From Leifsonia shinshuensis (GTDB taxonomy: Bacteria > Actinomycetota > Actinomycetes > Actinomycetales > Microbacteriaceae), in NCBI RefSeq assembly GCF_031456835.1, contig NZ_JAVDVK010000001.1, forward strand, positions 186,001 to 250,000: 64,000 nt of DNA. The letters run 5' to 3'. Of this stretch, positions 1 through 8,707 are shown piece by piece (the stretch's first letter is position 1; each line of letters starts with the position of its first letter). The position numbers and the translations under genes are program-made. The notes below the pieces were generated by a model. That model was given only the letters and a program-made list of their open reading frames with translations. It had not been told where the DNA came from and ran no database searches.

Positions 1-431
1 CCGCCATCGCGGTCTTCGACACCGCCATCTCAGCGGGGCTGACGACGCCGCTCGCGATTCCCCGCATCCTGGAGAGACAGCCGGCGCGGGTGACGAGTCT
101 CGCCGCGCTCGCGCGACCGGGTTCCGAGTCCGGCGTGGAGTCGCTTGTCCGACAACGGCTGCACGCTCTCGGCCACCTCGTCGAACAGCAGGTGCACGTT
201 GCCGGAGTCGGCCGCGTCGACATGCGCGTCGACGGCGTGCTCTTCCTCGAGATCGACGGTTTCGCGTTCCACAGCGACCGGCAGTCGTTCGAACGGGACC
301 GGGCTCGGGATGCGGTGCTCGCGCGCCAGGGCTCCGCCCGGCTCCGCGTCTCGGCCGCCCAGGTCATGGAGGACTGGCCGACAGTGCTCGCGTCCATCCG
401 TTCCCTGCTCCGACCGGCTGCGCTACCGTGA
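1..431 (+). CDS. DUF559 / Vsr-like endonuclease-fold protein, C-terminal part
   Basis: The reading frame is open from the window edge (codon phase starts at base 3) to TGA at 429-431, so only the C-terminal part, about 142 residues, is visible. The pattern ESLVRQRL, then GRVDMRVDG, then FLEIDGFAFHSD and a final region with RLRVSAAQV, fits the DUF559 / very-short-patch-repair-like PD-(D/E)XK fold; the D of GRVD and the E of EIDG would be metal ligands. Such proteins are common in actinobacteria and usually carry an AbiEi/helix-turn-helix-like N-terminus, which would lie outside the window. Biological role unknown; family call is by eye. Confidence 0.75.
   Translation, partial: AIAVFDTAISAGLTTPLAIPRILERQPARVTSLAALARPGSESGVESLVRQRLHALGHLVEQQVHVAGVGRVDMRVDGVLFLEIDGFAFHSDRQSFERDRARDAVLARQGSARLRVSAAQVMEDWPTVLASIRSLLRPAALP
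424..429 (+). promoter_or_regulatory. -10 hexamer TACCGT for the 62-residue membrane protein
   Basis: TACCGT is followed by six bases and then ATG at 436. This spacing would place the transcription start at or next to the A of the start codon, so the mRNA would be leaderless. It overlaps the end of the upstream nuclease gene. Confidence 0.5.
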
Positions 432-435
432 CGGG

Positions 436-624
436 ATGCCGACCCTTCCGGAACGCATCGTCAACGCCTCGTGCGCGACGGCTCCGCCGAGCGGGCAGGA
501 GTGCAACGACACGGTCGCGCTGACGGTGGCTGTGCCCTGGTGGGTGACCCTGCTGGTGTTCGCCGCTGGGCTGCTGATCGTGGCGGTGGCGGTGTACTTC
601 GGCACGCGCAGCCCGAAGAACTGA
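436..624 (+). CDS. small single-pass membrane protein, unknown function
   Basis: A 62-residue protein starting MPTLPERIV at ATG 436. It has a short polar N-terminus with two cysteines (NASCATA and GQECND), one transmembrane helix (about residues 33-53, WWVTLLVFAAGLLIVAV) and a short basic tail RSPKN. There is no Shine-Dalgarno sequence, but a TACCGT hexamer lies six bases upstream, suggesting leaderless expression. I do not recognise a family. The GC-biased third positions and the promoter placement support a real gene; the start could be misassigned because the frame is open far upstream. Confidence 0.6.
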   Translation: MPTLPERIVNASCATAPPSGQECNDTVALTVAVPWWVTLLVFAAGLLIVAVAVYFGTRSPKN

Positions 625-674
625 ACAGCGGTCCCCGCTCCCATCCGCGTGCAGCGGCACTCGGCGAACTCACA

Positions 675-711
675 GGAACACCGGGACCATCCCGGGCCTG
701 ACCGGTGTTCC
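675..711. repeat. inverted repeat upstream of msrB
   Basis: GGAACACCGG at 675-684 is perfectly complementary to CCGGTGTTCC at 702-711, with a 17-base spacer that itself contains CCCGGG. It sits between the small membrane protein and msrB. It could be the terminator of the first gene, although no T-run follows, or an operator for the msrB-msrA pair. Confidence 0.55.
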
Positions 712-756
712 ACCTACTGACGGCGTCGCAGCCAGCGCGCCGCACGAGGAGGAAAC

Positions 757-1203
<447 letters not shown>

Positions 1204-1227
1204 CGACCCGAACGAAGGAGTAACACC

Positions 1228-1737
1228 ATGACGCAGAAGGCCATCCTCGCAGGAGGCTGTTTCTGGGGTATGCAGGACCTCATCCGCAAGCTCCCCGGCG
1301 TGGTGAGCACGCGCGTGGGCTACACCGGCGGAGACGTCCCCAACGCCACCTACCGCAACCACGGCACCCACGCCGAGGCCATCGAGATCGAGTACGACCC
1401 GGAGCGCACCAGCTACCGCGACCTGCTCGAGTTCTTCTTCCAGATCCACGACCCGTCGACCAAGAACCGGCAGGGCAACGACATCGGCACCAGCTACCGC
1501 TCCGCGATCTTCTACGCGGACGACGAGCAGCGCCGCGTCGCCGAGGACACCATCGCCGACGTCGACGCCTCGGGTCTCTGGCCCGGCAAGGTGGTCACCG
1601 AGGTGTCCGCGGCCGGCCCGTTCTGGGAGGCCGAGCCGGAGCACCAGGACTACCTCGAGCGCATCCCGTGGGGCTACACCTGCCACTTCGTGCGCCCGGG
1701 CTGGAAGCTCCCGAAGCGCGAGACCGCCGCGAGCTGA
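1228..1737 (+). CDS. msrA: peptide-methionine (S)-S-oxide reductase
   Basis: MsrA reduces the S epimer of methionine sulfoxide. The catalytic GCFWG motif is at residues 9-13, followed by [12 protein letters not shown] and the substrate-site pattern [11 protein letters not shown]. At 169 residues it is a normal single-domain MsrA. The ATG is preceded by GAAGGAG. It is the second gene of the msrB-msrA operon. No distal resolving cysteine pair is obvious at the C-terminus, so recycling may depend on another thiol. Confidence 0.95.
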   Translation: MTQKAILAGGCFWGMQDLIRKLPGVVSTRVGYTGGDVPNATYRNHGTHAEAIEIEYDPERTSYRDLLEFFFQIHDPSTKNRQGNDIGTSYRSAIFYADDEQRRVAEDTIADVDASGLWPGKVVTEVSAAGPFWEAEPEHQDYLERIPWGYTCHFVRPGWKLPKRETAAS

Positions 1738-1897
1738 CCCGAGCGGCCGAGTCGCGAGGCCGTCGAGCCGCCGAGCCGCCGAACCGCGGGGCCGTAACCG
1801 GGCCCCGCGAGTTCGGCGGCGCGACAGAGCGGCCCCGCGGGCTCGGCGGTGAGACGCCGTCGCCCCGCCGACATCGTCGCGCGTCACCAGGGTTTGC

Positions 1898-1903
1898 CAT
1901 ACT
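1898..1903 (+). promoter_or_regulatory. -10 hexamer CATACT for the ABC exporter
   Basis: CATACT, preceded by TGC like an extended -10 element, ends seven bases before GTG 1911. It supports 1911 as the start and suggests a leaderless transcript. Confidence 0.45.
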
Positions 1904-1910
1904 GAGCCCC

Positions 1911-2783
1911 GTGAGCAGCGACAGCGCGGTGGTCGTCCGCGGCCTGGCCAAGTCCTACGGGGCGGTCAGCGCCGTGCGCGGCGTCGACTTCGACATCGCG
2001 GCGGGCGAGACGTTCGCCCTGCTCGGGCCGAACGGCGCCGGCAAGAGCACGACCATCGAGATCCTCGAGGGCTACCGCCACCGCACCGCCGGTCAGGTGA
2101 CGGTCCTCGGCGTCGATCCCGCGTCCGGAGGCACCGCCTGGAAGGCCCGGCTGGGCATCGTCCTCCAGACCAGCGCCGAAGCGCCGAACGTCACCGTCCG
2201 CGAACAGCTGACGCACTTCGCCCGCTTCTACCCGGCCCGCCGCGACGTCGACGAGGTGATCGCCGCCGTCGGCCTCACCGAGAAGGCCCGGACGCGCGTG
2301 CGCAATCTGTCCGGCGGTCAGCGTCGGCGGCTGGATGTGGCGCTCGGCGTGATCGGGCGCCCCGAGGTGCTGTTCCTGGACGAGCCGACCACCGGGTTCG
2401 ACCCCGAGGCCCGACGGCAGTTCTGGGAGCTCATCCGCTCCCTGAAGCGCGAGGGCACCACCATCCTGCTCACCACGCACTACCTCGACGAGGCGGCGCA
2501 GCTCAGCGATCGGGCCGCCGTCATCGGCCAGGGGCGGCTGATCGCGATGGGCGCGATCGACGAGTTGGGTGGCCCCTCCGCCCGCATCCCGATCGTCCGC
2601 TGGCGCGACGCCTCCGGGACCGAACGGAGCGAGCGCACCGAGAACCCCGCGTCCCTGGTCGCCCGCCTCGCCGCCGAGGCCGGGGGCGAGCCGGTCGCGC
2701 TGGAGGTGGTGCGCCCGAACCTCGAAGACATCTACTTCGACCTGGTGCACGAGGCGAACGAGGCCGCGGAGGTGTCGCGATGA
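1911..2783 (+). CDS. ABC transporter ATP-binding protein (drug/multi-solute exporter type)
   Basis: A 290-residue ATPase with Walker A GPNGAGKST (about residues 39-47), Q-loop region IVLQTSAEA, signature LSGGQRRRLD and Walker B VLFLDEPTTGFD. After the nucleotide-binding domain there is a C-terminal extension of about 70 residues, as in the CcmA/DrrA-type exporters. The frame is open upstream into msrA, but GTG 1911 fits the domain start and the nearby CATACT hexamer. It overlaps the permease gene by four bases (ATGA), so the two are translationally coupled. Substrate cannot be inferred. Confidence 0.9.
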   Translation: MSSDSAVVVRGLAKSYGAVSAVRGVDFDIAAGETFALLGPNGAGKSTTIEILEGYRHRTAGQVTVLGVDPASGGTAWKARLGIVLQTSAEAPNVTVREQLTHFARFYPARRDVDEVIAAVGLTEKARTRVRNLSGGQRRRLDVALGVIGRPEVLFLDEPTTGFDPEARRQFWELIRSLKREGTTILLTTHYLDEAAQLSDRAAVIGQGRLIAMGAIDELGGPSARIPIVRWRDASGTERSERTENPASLVARLAAEAGGEPVALEVVRPNLEDIYFDLVHEANEAAEVSR

Positions 2784-3592
2784 CCGCGATCGGGCTCGGG
2801 GTGGAGCGCGCCCGCTACGAGACGATGATGTACTTCCGGCAGGGCGACACCATCTTCTTCACCTTCCTGTTCCCGGTCGTCATGCTCGGGATCTTCTCCG
2901 TCGCCTTCCAAGGGCTCGGCAACGTCGGCGCCGCACCGGACGGCAGCGGAGGGATCACCCGCGCCGCCTACTACCTGCCCGGAATGATCGCCGCCGGGAT
3001 CCTGCTCTCCGGCGTGCAGAACCTCGCCGTCGACATCGCGGGGGAGCGGAGCGACGGGACGCTGAAACGGCTCGGCGGGACCCCGCTGCCGGTGTTCTCG
3101 TACTTCCTCGGCAAGATGGGCCAGGTCGTCGCGACGAGCGTCCTCCAGATCGGCCTGCTCCTGGTCGTCGCCCGTCTCGCGTTCGACGTGGCGCTGCCGA
3201 CCGAGCCGGAGCTGTGGCTCCGCTTCGCCTGGATCTACGCGCTGAGCATCATCACCTCCGCGGTGCTCGGGATCGCGCTGTCCGCCGTCCCGCGCACGGG
3301 CCGGAGCGCGACCGCCGTCGTCATCCCGATCGTTCTGATCCTGCAGTTCATCTCCGGGGTCTACATCCCGTTCAACGTCCTGCCGGACTGGCTGCAGAAC
3401 GTGGCCTCCGTCTTCCCGCTGAAATGGATCGCGCAGGGCCTGCGGAGCGTCTTCCTGCCGTCGGACTTCGTCGCCCAGGAGCCCAACGGCAGCTGGGAGC
3501 TCGGCTGGGTGGCCGTCGTCCTGCTGGTGTGGCTGGTCGGCGGACTGATCGCCTGCCGCATCACGTTCCGCTGGATCCGCCGCGACTCCTGA
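2780..3592 (+). CDS. ABC-2 type transporter permease
   Basis: A 270-residue membrane protein with about six hydrophobic segments (for example TIFFTFLFPVVMLGIF near the N-terminus and VAVVLLVWLVGGLIA near the end). It has the ABC-2 family landmark around residues 190-215 (FISGVYIPFNVLPDWLQ, then FPLKWIAQGL). It is the partner of the upstream ATPase, with the start codon overlapping that gene's stop. Together they would form a half-size exporter with two copies of each subunit. Substrate unknown. Confidence 0.9.
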   Translation: MTAIGLGVERARYETMMYFRQGDTIFFTFLFPVVMLGIFSVAFQGLGNVGAAPDGSGGITRAAYYLPGMIAAGILLSGVQNLAVDIAGERSDGTLKRLGGTPLPVFSYFLGKMGQVVATSVLQIGLLLVVARLAFDVALPTEPELWLRFAWIYALSIITSAVLGIALSAVPRTGRSATAVVIPIVLILQFISGVYIPFNVLPDWLQNVASVFPLKWIAQGLRSVFLPSDFVAQEPNGSWELGWVAVVLLVWLVGGLIACRITFRWIRRDS

Positions 3593-3664
3593 GCGCCCCC
3601 GCCCGCTGGGCCGCCACTAGCGCGCCCGGGACCGCCGCCCCACGCCGCCCGCTGGCCCGCCGGA

Positions 3665-4792
3665 CTACGCCACCCGCTCCAGCAGCACCGCGACCTCCAT
3701 GTGGCCGGTCTGCGGGAACATGTCGAGCACGCGTCCCGCGCGCACGCGGTACGACGGCATCCGGGCCAGGTCGTGCGCGAGGCTTTTCGGGTTGCAGCTG
3801 GAGTAGACGACGCTCGGCGCCCCCGACCCTTCGAGCCACCCGGCGAGGTCGGCGCCGATGCCGCGCCGCGGCGGGTTCACGATCACGAGCTCCGGAGCCG
3901 TCGCCGCGTTCAGCGCGAACGCCGTGGCGTCGCCCGCCCGGAACGCGACCTGCGGCAGCCCCGCGGCCGCCGCGCTCGCGCGGGCACTGCGCACCGCCTC
4001 CCGGCTGGTCTCCACCCCGACGACCCGGCGGCCGGGCGCCGCGACGTGCAGGGCGAAACCGCCGACGCCGCAGTACAGGTCCCAGACCGACGCGGGGGAG
4101 ACGTCGTCCACCCAGGCGGCGACCTGCGCATACAGCTCCCGGGCGACGTCCGTATTGGTCTGGAAGAAGCTCTGCGGCCGCAGCCGGAGCGACACGTCGC
4201 CCAGCCGCATCGACAGCGCCGATTCCCGGGTGAGCACCACGTCGGTGTCGCCCTCGACCACGGCCTTGTGCTCCGGCTGGAGGTTGACGGTCACGACCCG
4301 CGCCTGCGGCAGCTCCGCCTGCAACCAGCCGAGTCCCGCCCGGACGCGCGCGACCGTCTGTTCCGACCGCGCGACGAACCGCACCATCAGCTCGCCGTCG
4401 GGCGACTCCGTCACCAGCACGAACTTGAGCTCGCCGCGGCGCTCCGGCACGCGGTAGGGCTCCAGCCGCTGGCGCGCGACGAACCGCGCGAGCACGGGGA
4501 GTGCCGCGCGGATTCCGGGTGCGCAGATGCCGCACTCCCGGAGGTCGACGCCGCGTCCCGCCTCGTCGAGGATGCCGATCGTCGGCGCCTCGATCGTGCC
4601 GCCGATCACCATCTTCGCCTTGTTCCGGTACCCGGATTCGGCGCTCGCCACGGCGGGCAGCCAGACCGCGTCGCCGAACGGCGCGAGCAGGTCCCGGGCC
4701 AGACGCTCCTTGCCCTCGAGCTGCTCCGCATACGGCACGCCCATGAGGGTGCACGAGCGGCACACGCCGGCGTCGAAGTAGGAACAGTCCAT
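3665..4792 (-). CDS. rlmC: 23S rRNA (uracil-5-)-methyltransferase RlmC/RumB-like
   Basis: A class I methyltransferase of the RumA/RumB/TrmA family, 375 residues, expected to make 5-methyluridine in 23S rRNA. The N-terminus MDCSYFDAGVCRSC matches the RlmC cysteine cluster, with a further ECGIC pair giving the iron-sulfur ligands. VWDLYCGVGGFALHVA binds SAM, VNPPRRGIG is the NPP motif, and SSCNPKSL carries the nucleophilic cysteine. The frame is open through the adjacent tRNA, but the conserved N-terminus sets the start at 4792. It lies only 14 bases beyond the 3' end of tRNA-Arg on the same strand, so it may be cotranscribed. Confidence 0.85.
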   Translation of the reverse strand: MDCSYFDAGVCRSCTLMGVPYAEQLEGKERLARDLLAPFGDAVWLPAVASAESGYRNKAKMVIGGTIEAPTIGILDEAGRGVDLRECGICAPGIRAALPVLARFVARQRLEPYRVPERRGELKFVLVTESPDGELMVRFVARSEQTVARVRAGLGWLQAELPQARVVTVNLQPEHKAVVEGDTDVVLTRESALSMRLGDVSLRLRPQSFFQTNTDVARELYAQVAAWVDDVSPASVWDLYCGVGGFALHVAAPGRRVVGVETSREAVRSARASAAAAGLPQVAFRAGDATAFALNAATAPELVIVNPPRRGIGADLAGWLEGSGAPSVVYSSCNPKSLAHDLARMPSYRVRAGRVLDMFPQTGHMEVAVLLERVA

Positions 4793-4806
4793 GGGATCTC
4801 GATCAG

Positions 4807-4882
4807 TGGTGCCCCCAGTAGGATTTGAACCTACGGCCTTCTGCTCCGGAGGCAGACGCTCTATCCCCTGAGCTATGGGGGC
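4807..4882 (-). tRNA. tRNA-Arg (anticodon CCG), CCA encoded
   Basis: Read on the minus strand the gene starts GCCCCCATAGCTC and ends with the T-arm GGTTCAAATCC and TGGGGGC-A-CCA. The acceptor arms GCCCCCA and TGGGGGC pair over seven bases, and the anticodon loop CTCCGGA gives CCG, which reads the arginine codon CGG. Discriminator A and CCA are encoded. TAGCCT at 4902-4897 (minus strand) is a possible -10. argS is less than 1 kb away. Confidence 0.97.
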
Positions 4883-4966
4883 CAGGGTGCCGAACCAGGC
4901 TAGCATCCCCGCGGGCGGGCTTGTGACATCCTGGCGCGACTCCTCCCGCCACTCACGGCGCCGGGC

Positions 4967-5584
4967 TCAGAATGCCGGAACGTTCCCCAGCACAGGCTCC
5001 ATGAGCGGGGCCGCGTCGCCCGGCTCGAAGAAGGCGGGCGACTCGGCGACGATCCAGTACCCGCCCCGGAACACCTGCACCTGGCCGGCCGTGCCGGGCT
5101 CGAAGTAGCCCTCGACCGTCGGCGGGACGCCGTAGGTCGGCACCGGCTTCGCGTTCGTGATGGCCGCGTTCTTCAGCCCCTCCAGCTCGCTGGCCGGCGG
5201 CTTCGCGACCGCCACCTCGATGACGTCGCCGCTCGTCTGGTTGAGCCAGGCGCACGCCACGCCCTGCCAGTCCGCGATCTTCTTCTCGAGCGAGCCGTCC
5301 TTCGGCGCGTACCCGGGGTCGGCGCCGTAGTTCGGGTTGAAGGCGTACAGCTGGTCGGCGGTCAGCACCTGGTCGCAGGTCAGTCCCACCGGCGTCGGCG
5401 GGTCGGACGGGGTGGGGACCGGTGTCGCGACGGGGGTCGACGTCGTCCCGCCGGCGGCCGCGGTGCCGCTCGGTGACGCGGCGGGCTTCGCCGACGGGGA
5501 GCATCCGGTCAGCGCGAGCGCGGCGACCAGACCGAGCGCGGTCGTGGCGGTGAGGAGGGCGGAGCGGCGGGTGGTGGATGGCAT
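4967..5584 (-). CDS. secreted lipoprotein, DUF3558-like
   Basis: A 205-residue protein with a lipoprotein signal peptide: twin arginines near the start, a hydrophobic core, and the lipobox ALTGC at about residues 24-28. A Ser/Pro/Thr/Ala-rich linker follows (to about residue 60). The globular part contains a cysteine pair (LTCDQVL and GVACAWLN), the pattern of actinobacterial DUF3558-type lipoproteins. ATG 5584 was chosen because it gives a standard signal peptide; the frame is open much further upstream. Anchored outside the membrane; function unknown. It is divergent from argS. Confidence 0.75.
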   Translation of the reverse strand: MPSTTRRSALLTATTALGLVAALALTGCSPSAKPAASPSGTAAAGGTTSTPVATPVPTPSDPPTPVGLTCDQVLTADQLYAFNPNYGADPGYAPKDGSLEKKIADWQGVACAWLNQTSGDVIEVAVAKPPASELEGLKNAAITNAKPVPTYGVPPTVEGYFEPGTAGQVQVFRGGYWIVAESPAFFEPGDAAPLMEPVLGNVPAF

Positions 5585-5705
5585 GCTGCGTGTCGTCTCT
5601 CTGCTCGGCGCGCGCCGTGCGGGAGCGCGCGTCCGCGACGACCCTATCAACCCGCACACGGACAACCCCCGCACGGGAGAGCCGCGAGGCCCGCCGGCGC
5701 CCCGG

Positions 5706-5711
5706 TAGAAT
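5706..5711 (+). promoter_or_regulatory. -10 hexamer TAGAAT for argS
   Basis: TAGAAT ends eight bases before ATG 5720. No Shine-Dalgarno sequence lies between, so argS mRNA is probably leaderless or nearly so. Confidence 0.55.
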
Positions 5712-5719
5712 CGTTCCTC

Positions 5720-7417
5720 ATGACTCCTGCTGACCTCTCCGCCGCCCTTCTCGACATCGTCACGACGGTCGTCGAGCAGCGACGCGAGGCCGGGGCGGAC
5801 GTGCCGCAGCTGACGCTGACCGTCGACGACGTGCCCCTCGAGCGGCCCAAGAACCGCGAGCACGGCGACTGGGCGTCGAATGCGGCCATGCGTCTGGCCA
5901 AGAAGGTCGGCGCGAACCCCCGCGAGCTCGCCGAGCAGATCGCGACCGCCGCCGCCGGGATCGACGGAGTCGCCTCCGCCGAGGTCGCCGGCCCCGGCTT
6001 CATCAACTTCCGCCTGGAGGCCGCCGCCGCCGGGCAGCTGGCGCAGACCATCGTGGAGTCGGGCGAGGCGTACGGCCGCGGCGACATCTACGACGGCCTC
6101 CGCGTGAACCTGGAGTTCGTCTCCGCCAACCCGACCGGTCCCGTCCACATGGGCGGCGCGCGCTGGGCAGCCGTCGGCGACAGCCTGGCCCGCATCCTGC
6201 AGGCCGAGGGCGCGGATGTGACGCGCGAGTACTATTTCAACGACCACGGCTCGCAGATCGACCGCTTCGCGCGCAGCCTCCTCGCCGCCTACCTGGGCGA
6301 GCCGACGCCAGAGGACGGCTACGGCGGCGCCTACATCGGCGAGATCGCCGAGCGCGTCGTCGCCGAGGCCGCGGCGCAGGGCACCGACCTCAGCACGCTC
6401 CCGCGCGAGGAGCAGCAGGAGGTGTTCCGCTCGATCGGCACGCAGCTGATGTTCGAGGAGATCAAGCAGCGCCTCCACTCGTTCGGCGTCGACTTCGACG
6501 TGTACTTCCACGAGGACTCGCTGCACGAGTCGGGCGCCGTCGAGCGCGCCATCCAGCGCCTTCAGGAGCAGGGCCACATCTTCGAGGCCGACGGCGCGAT
6601 CTGGCTCCGCACCACGACCTTCGGCGACGACCGCGACCGCGTCGTGATCCGCTCCAACGGCGAGCCGGCCTACATCTCGGGCGACCTCGGCTACTACCTC
6701 GACAAGCGCGAGCGCGGCTTCGAGCAGAACATCATCATGCTGGGCGCCGACCACCACGGCTACATCGGCCGCATGATGGCGATGGTCGAGGCGTTCGGCG
6801 ACGTCCCGAACGTGAACCTGCAGATCCTCATCGGTCAGCTCGTCAACCTGGTGAAGGACGGCGAGCCCGTCCGCATGTCGAAGCGCGCCGGCACCATCGT
6901 CACGCTCGACGACCTGGTGGATGCGGTGGGCGTCGACGCCGCCCGCTACGCCCTGGTCCGCTCGTCCACCGACTCGCAGCTCGACATCGACCTCGACCTG
7001 CTGGCGAAGCGCAGCAACGAGAACCCGGTCTTCTACGTGCAGTACGCCCACGCGCGCACGCGCTCGGTGGCCGCGAACGCCGAGAAGGCGGGCGTCGACC
7101 ACAGCACCTTCGCGCCGGAGCGGCTCACCCACGAGACGGAGTCCGCCCTGCTCGGCGGCCTGCAGGAGTTCCCGCGCATCGTCGCCCAGGCGGCGGAACT
7201 GCGCGAGCCGCACCGGGTCGCCCGCTACATCGAGGAGCTCGCCGGGCTGTACCACGCCTGGTACGCCGTCCGCGACGGCTCCACCCGCGTGCTCCCGCAC
7301 GGCGACGAGCCCGTGACCGACCTGCACCGCACGCGTCTGTGGCTGAACGACGCGACCGGTCAGGTCATCCGCAACGGCCTGGGCCTCCTGGGCGTCTCCG
7401 CACCGGACCGCATGTGA
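5720..7417 (+). CDS. argS: arginyl-tRNA synthetase
   Basis: Charges tRNA-Arg. The 565-residue class I synthetase has the N-terminal additional domain, the HIGH-type motif in [13 protein letters not shown] (about residues 138-150), the KMSKS-type motif in VRMSKRAGT, and the ArgRS C-terminal DALR anticodon-binding domain ([10 protein letters not shown], then [10 protein letters not shown]). Length is usual for the family. Its stop overlaps the next start (TGATG), coupling it to the LmeA-like gene. In actinobacteria argS commonly precedes lysA and hom, as here. Confidence 0.98.
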   Translation: MTPADLSAALLDIVTTVVEQRREAGADVPQLTLTVDDVPLERPKNREHGDWASNAAMRLAKKVGANPRELAEQIATAAAGIDGVASAEVAGPGFINFRLEAAAAGQLAQTIVESGEAYGRGDIYDGLRVNLEFVSANPTGPVHMGGARWAAVGDSLARILQAEGADVTREYYFNDHGSQIDRFARSLLAAYLGEPTPEDGYGGAYIGEIAERVVAEAAAQGTDLSTLPREEQQEVFRSIGTQLMFEEIKQRLHSFGVDFDVYFHEDSLHESGAVERAIQRLQEQGHIFEADGAIWLRTTTFGDDRDRVVIRSNGEPAYISGDLGYYLDKRERGFEQNIIMLGADHHGYIGRMMAMVEAFGDVPNVNLQILIGQLVNLVKDGEPVRMSKRAGTIVTLDDLVDAVGVDAARYALVRSSTDSQLDIDLDLLAKRSNENPVFYVQYAHARTRSVAANAEKAGVDHSTFAPERLTHETESALLGGLQEFPRIVAQAAELREPHRVARYIEELAGLYHAWYAVRDGSTRVLPHGDEPVTDLHRTRLWLNDATGQVIRNGLGLLGVSAPDRM

Positions 7418-8214
7418 TGAGCGACAGCACGACCCGCGTGCTCCCGGAGGTGGGGGAGCGGACCACCCGGCGGCGGCGTCCGCTCTGGCTGCGCCTGCTG
7501 CTGTGGATCGGCATCCCGGTCGTCGTGATCGTCGTGCTGCTGGTCGTGGTCGACGGCGCCGCCCGCGCGTACGCCGAGCAGCGGGTCTCCGCGGAGGTCC
7601 AGAAGAACCTGCCGGCCGACGTCCAGGGCAAGGTCACGACCCGCATCGGCGGCTTCTCGGTCATCCAGCAGTACCTCGCCGGCTCGTTCCAGCGGGTGGA
7701 GCTGGATGCGCCGAACGCGGTCGTCCAGGGGGCCCCGCTGAGCGCGAAGCTCGTCGCGACCGGCGTGCCGACCGACCTGTCGAAGCCGATCTCCGAGGCG
7801 ACGGGCACGATCTCTATCACCCAGGAATCGCTCAACAAGCTCGTCAAGATCCCGGGCGCCACCGGCGACATCACCCTGGGTGACGGGACCATCGGCTACG
7901 ACGGCTCGCTCAACCTCCTCGGCCTGCCGGTCGGCTACACCGTGACCGCCACCCCGGAGGCGGCGGGGAAGCAGGTCCTCCTCAAACCCGAGAAGGCCTC
8001 GCTCAAGACCGGTGCGGGCAACGTCAACCTCGACAAGCTGCTGCAGGCGCTGACGTCGCAGGGTCCGTTCCCGGTCTGCGCCGCGCAGTACCTCCCGGAC
8101 GGCGTGCAGGTGTCCGACATCGCCGTGACCCCGGGTCACGCGACGGTGACGCTGACGGCCTCCGATGTCGTCATGGACCAGAAGTTCCTCAACAGCAAGG
8201 GCAGCTGCTCCTAG
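7417..8214 (+). CDS. LmeA family (DUF2993) membrane-anchored protein
   Basis: A 265-residue protein with a cytoplasmic basic N-terminus, one membrane helix at about residues 29-48 (LLWIGIPVVVIVVLLVVV), and an extracytoplasmic domain with the DUF2993 layout (AEQRVSAEVQ, then SFQRVELDAPNAV, and a late SDIAVTPGHATVTLTA). In mycobacteria LmeA is linked to lipomannan elongation in the cell envelope; transferring that role here is only inference. Start at ATG 7417, overlapping the argS stop. A strong hairpin follows the gene. Confidence 0.75.
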   Translation: MSDSTTRVLPEVGERTTRRRRPLWLRLLLWIGIPVVVIVVLLVVVDGAARAYAEQRVSAEVQKNLPADVQGKVTTRIGGFSVIQQYLAGSFQRVELDAPNAVVQGAPLSAKLVATGVPTDLSKPISEATGTISITQESLNKLVKIPGATGDITLGDGTIGYDGSLNLLGLPVGYTVTATPEAAGKQVLLKPEKASLKTGAGNVNLDKLLQALTSQGPFPVCAAQYLPDGVQVSDIAVTPGHATVTLTASDVVMDQKFLNSKGSCS

Positions 8215-8227
8215 CCCGACTGCGCCG

Positions 8228-8251
8228 GCCGGCCCGACCGTTCGGGCCGGC
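8228..8251. terminator. hairpin between convergent genes
   Basis: GCCGGCCCGA at 8228-8237 pairs perfectly with TCGGGCCGGC at 8242-8251 around a four-base loop. It separates the LmeA-like gene from the convergent small gene, whose stop codon follows immediately. It is likely a bidirectional terminator; there is no T-run. Confidence 0.7.
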
Positions 8252-8506
8252 TCAGGAGCGCGGCTGCACCGAGACGAGCCGCCCCGTCGCCTTCAGAAGC
8301 CAGGCGAGCCGGGCGATCGTCGTCGCAGCGTCGAGGCCCTGGCCGTCGGGCCGCACGACCACGCGGTAGGCGCCGTGGGACGCGTCCGCGGGGGCGTCAA
8401 TGGGCTGGATGCTGAGCACCGGCCGCTCGGAGAGGCTGCGGGCGTACGCGGCCAGCCGGGTCCGGGTGCAGCCCTGCACGCGGAGGTCGTAGGTGAAGGT
8501 GCTCAT
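8252..8506 (-). CDS. small protein of unknown function (84 residues)
   Basis: Starts MSTFTYDLRVQGC with AGAGGAC just upstream as a ribosome-binding site. The product is soluble-looking and mixed alpha/beta, with an N-terminal strand (FTYDLRVQG), a short helix, a strand (YRVVVRPDG) and a helix (AATTIARLAWLLKAT), then a strand (GRLVSVQPR). That beta-alpha-beta-beta-alpha-beta order resembles a ferredoxin-like or ACT-like fold, which is only a guess. It lies alone between the LmeA-like gene and lysA on the opposite strand. No family recognised. Confidence 0.6.
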   Translation of the reverse strand: MSTFTYDLRVQGCTRTRLAAYARSLSERPVLSIQPIDAPADASHGAYRVVVRPDGQGLDAATTIARLAWLLKATGRLVSVQPRS

Positions 8507-8707
8507 GGCGATGTCCTCTCGGTCGTCGTGCTCACCTCTAGAGACCGCCACTGCTTCGGCATGGTGACGCGGATCCCCGCCGTAACACGCACCGAGCGCG
8601 GGTCGCGGCCTCGATAGACTTCTGCTGTTTCTCCATCCGGCTTCAGGGGCCAATCCGGGTCCGCTCGCCTAGGAGGCCCCCACTCGTCGCCACCCGTGAG
8701 GATCCCT

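Noticed and set aside
1668..1910. Upstream extension of the ABC ATPase into msrA
   Set aside because: Overlaps a firm gene, is Arg/Gly/Pro rich without domains, and GTG 1911 matches the family start.
3600..3661. Imperfect direct repeat GCCCGCTGG(G/C)CCGCC near the end of the ABC permease
   Set aside because: Low-complexity GC sequence in a short convergent gap; could easily arise by chance.
4793..4906. N-terminal extension of RlmC through the tRNA
   Set aside because: The extra residues are only the translated tRNA-Arg gene.
5585..7327. N-terminal extension of the lipoprotein frame across argS on the minus strand
   Set aside because: Antisense to argS, and the true protein begins at the signal peptide at 5584.
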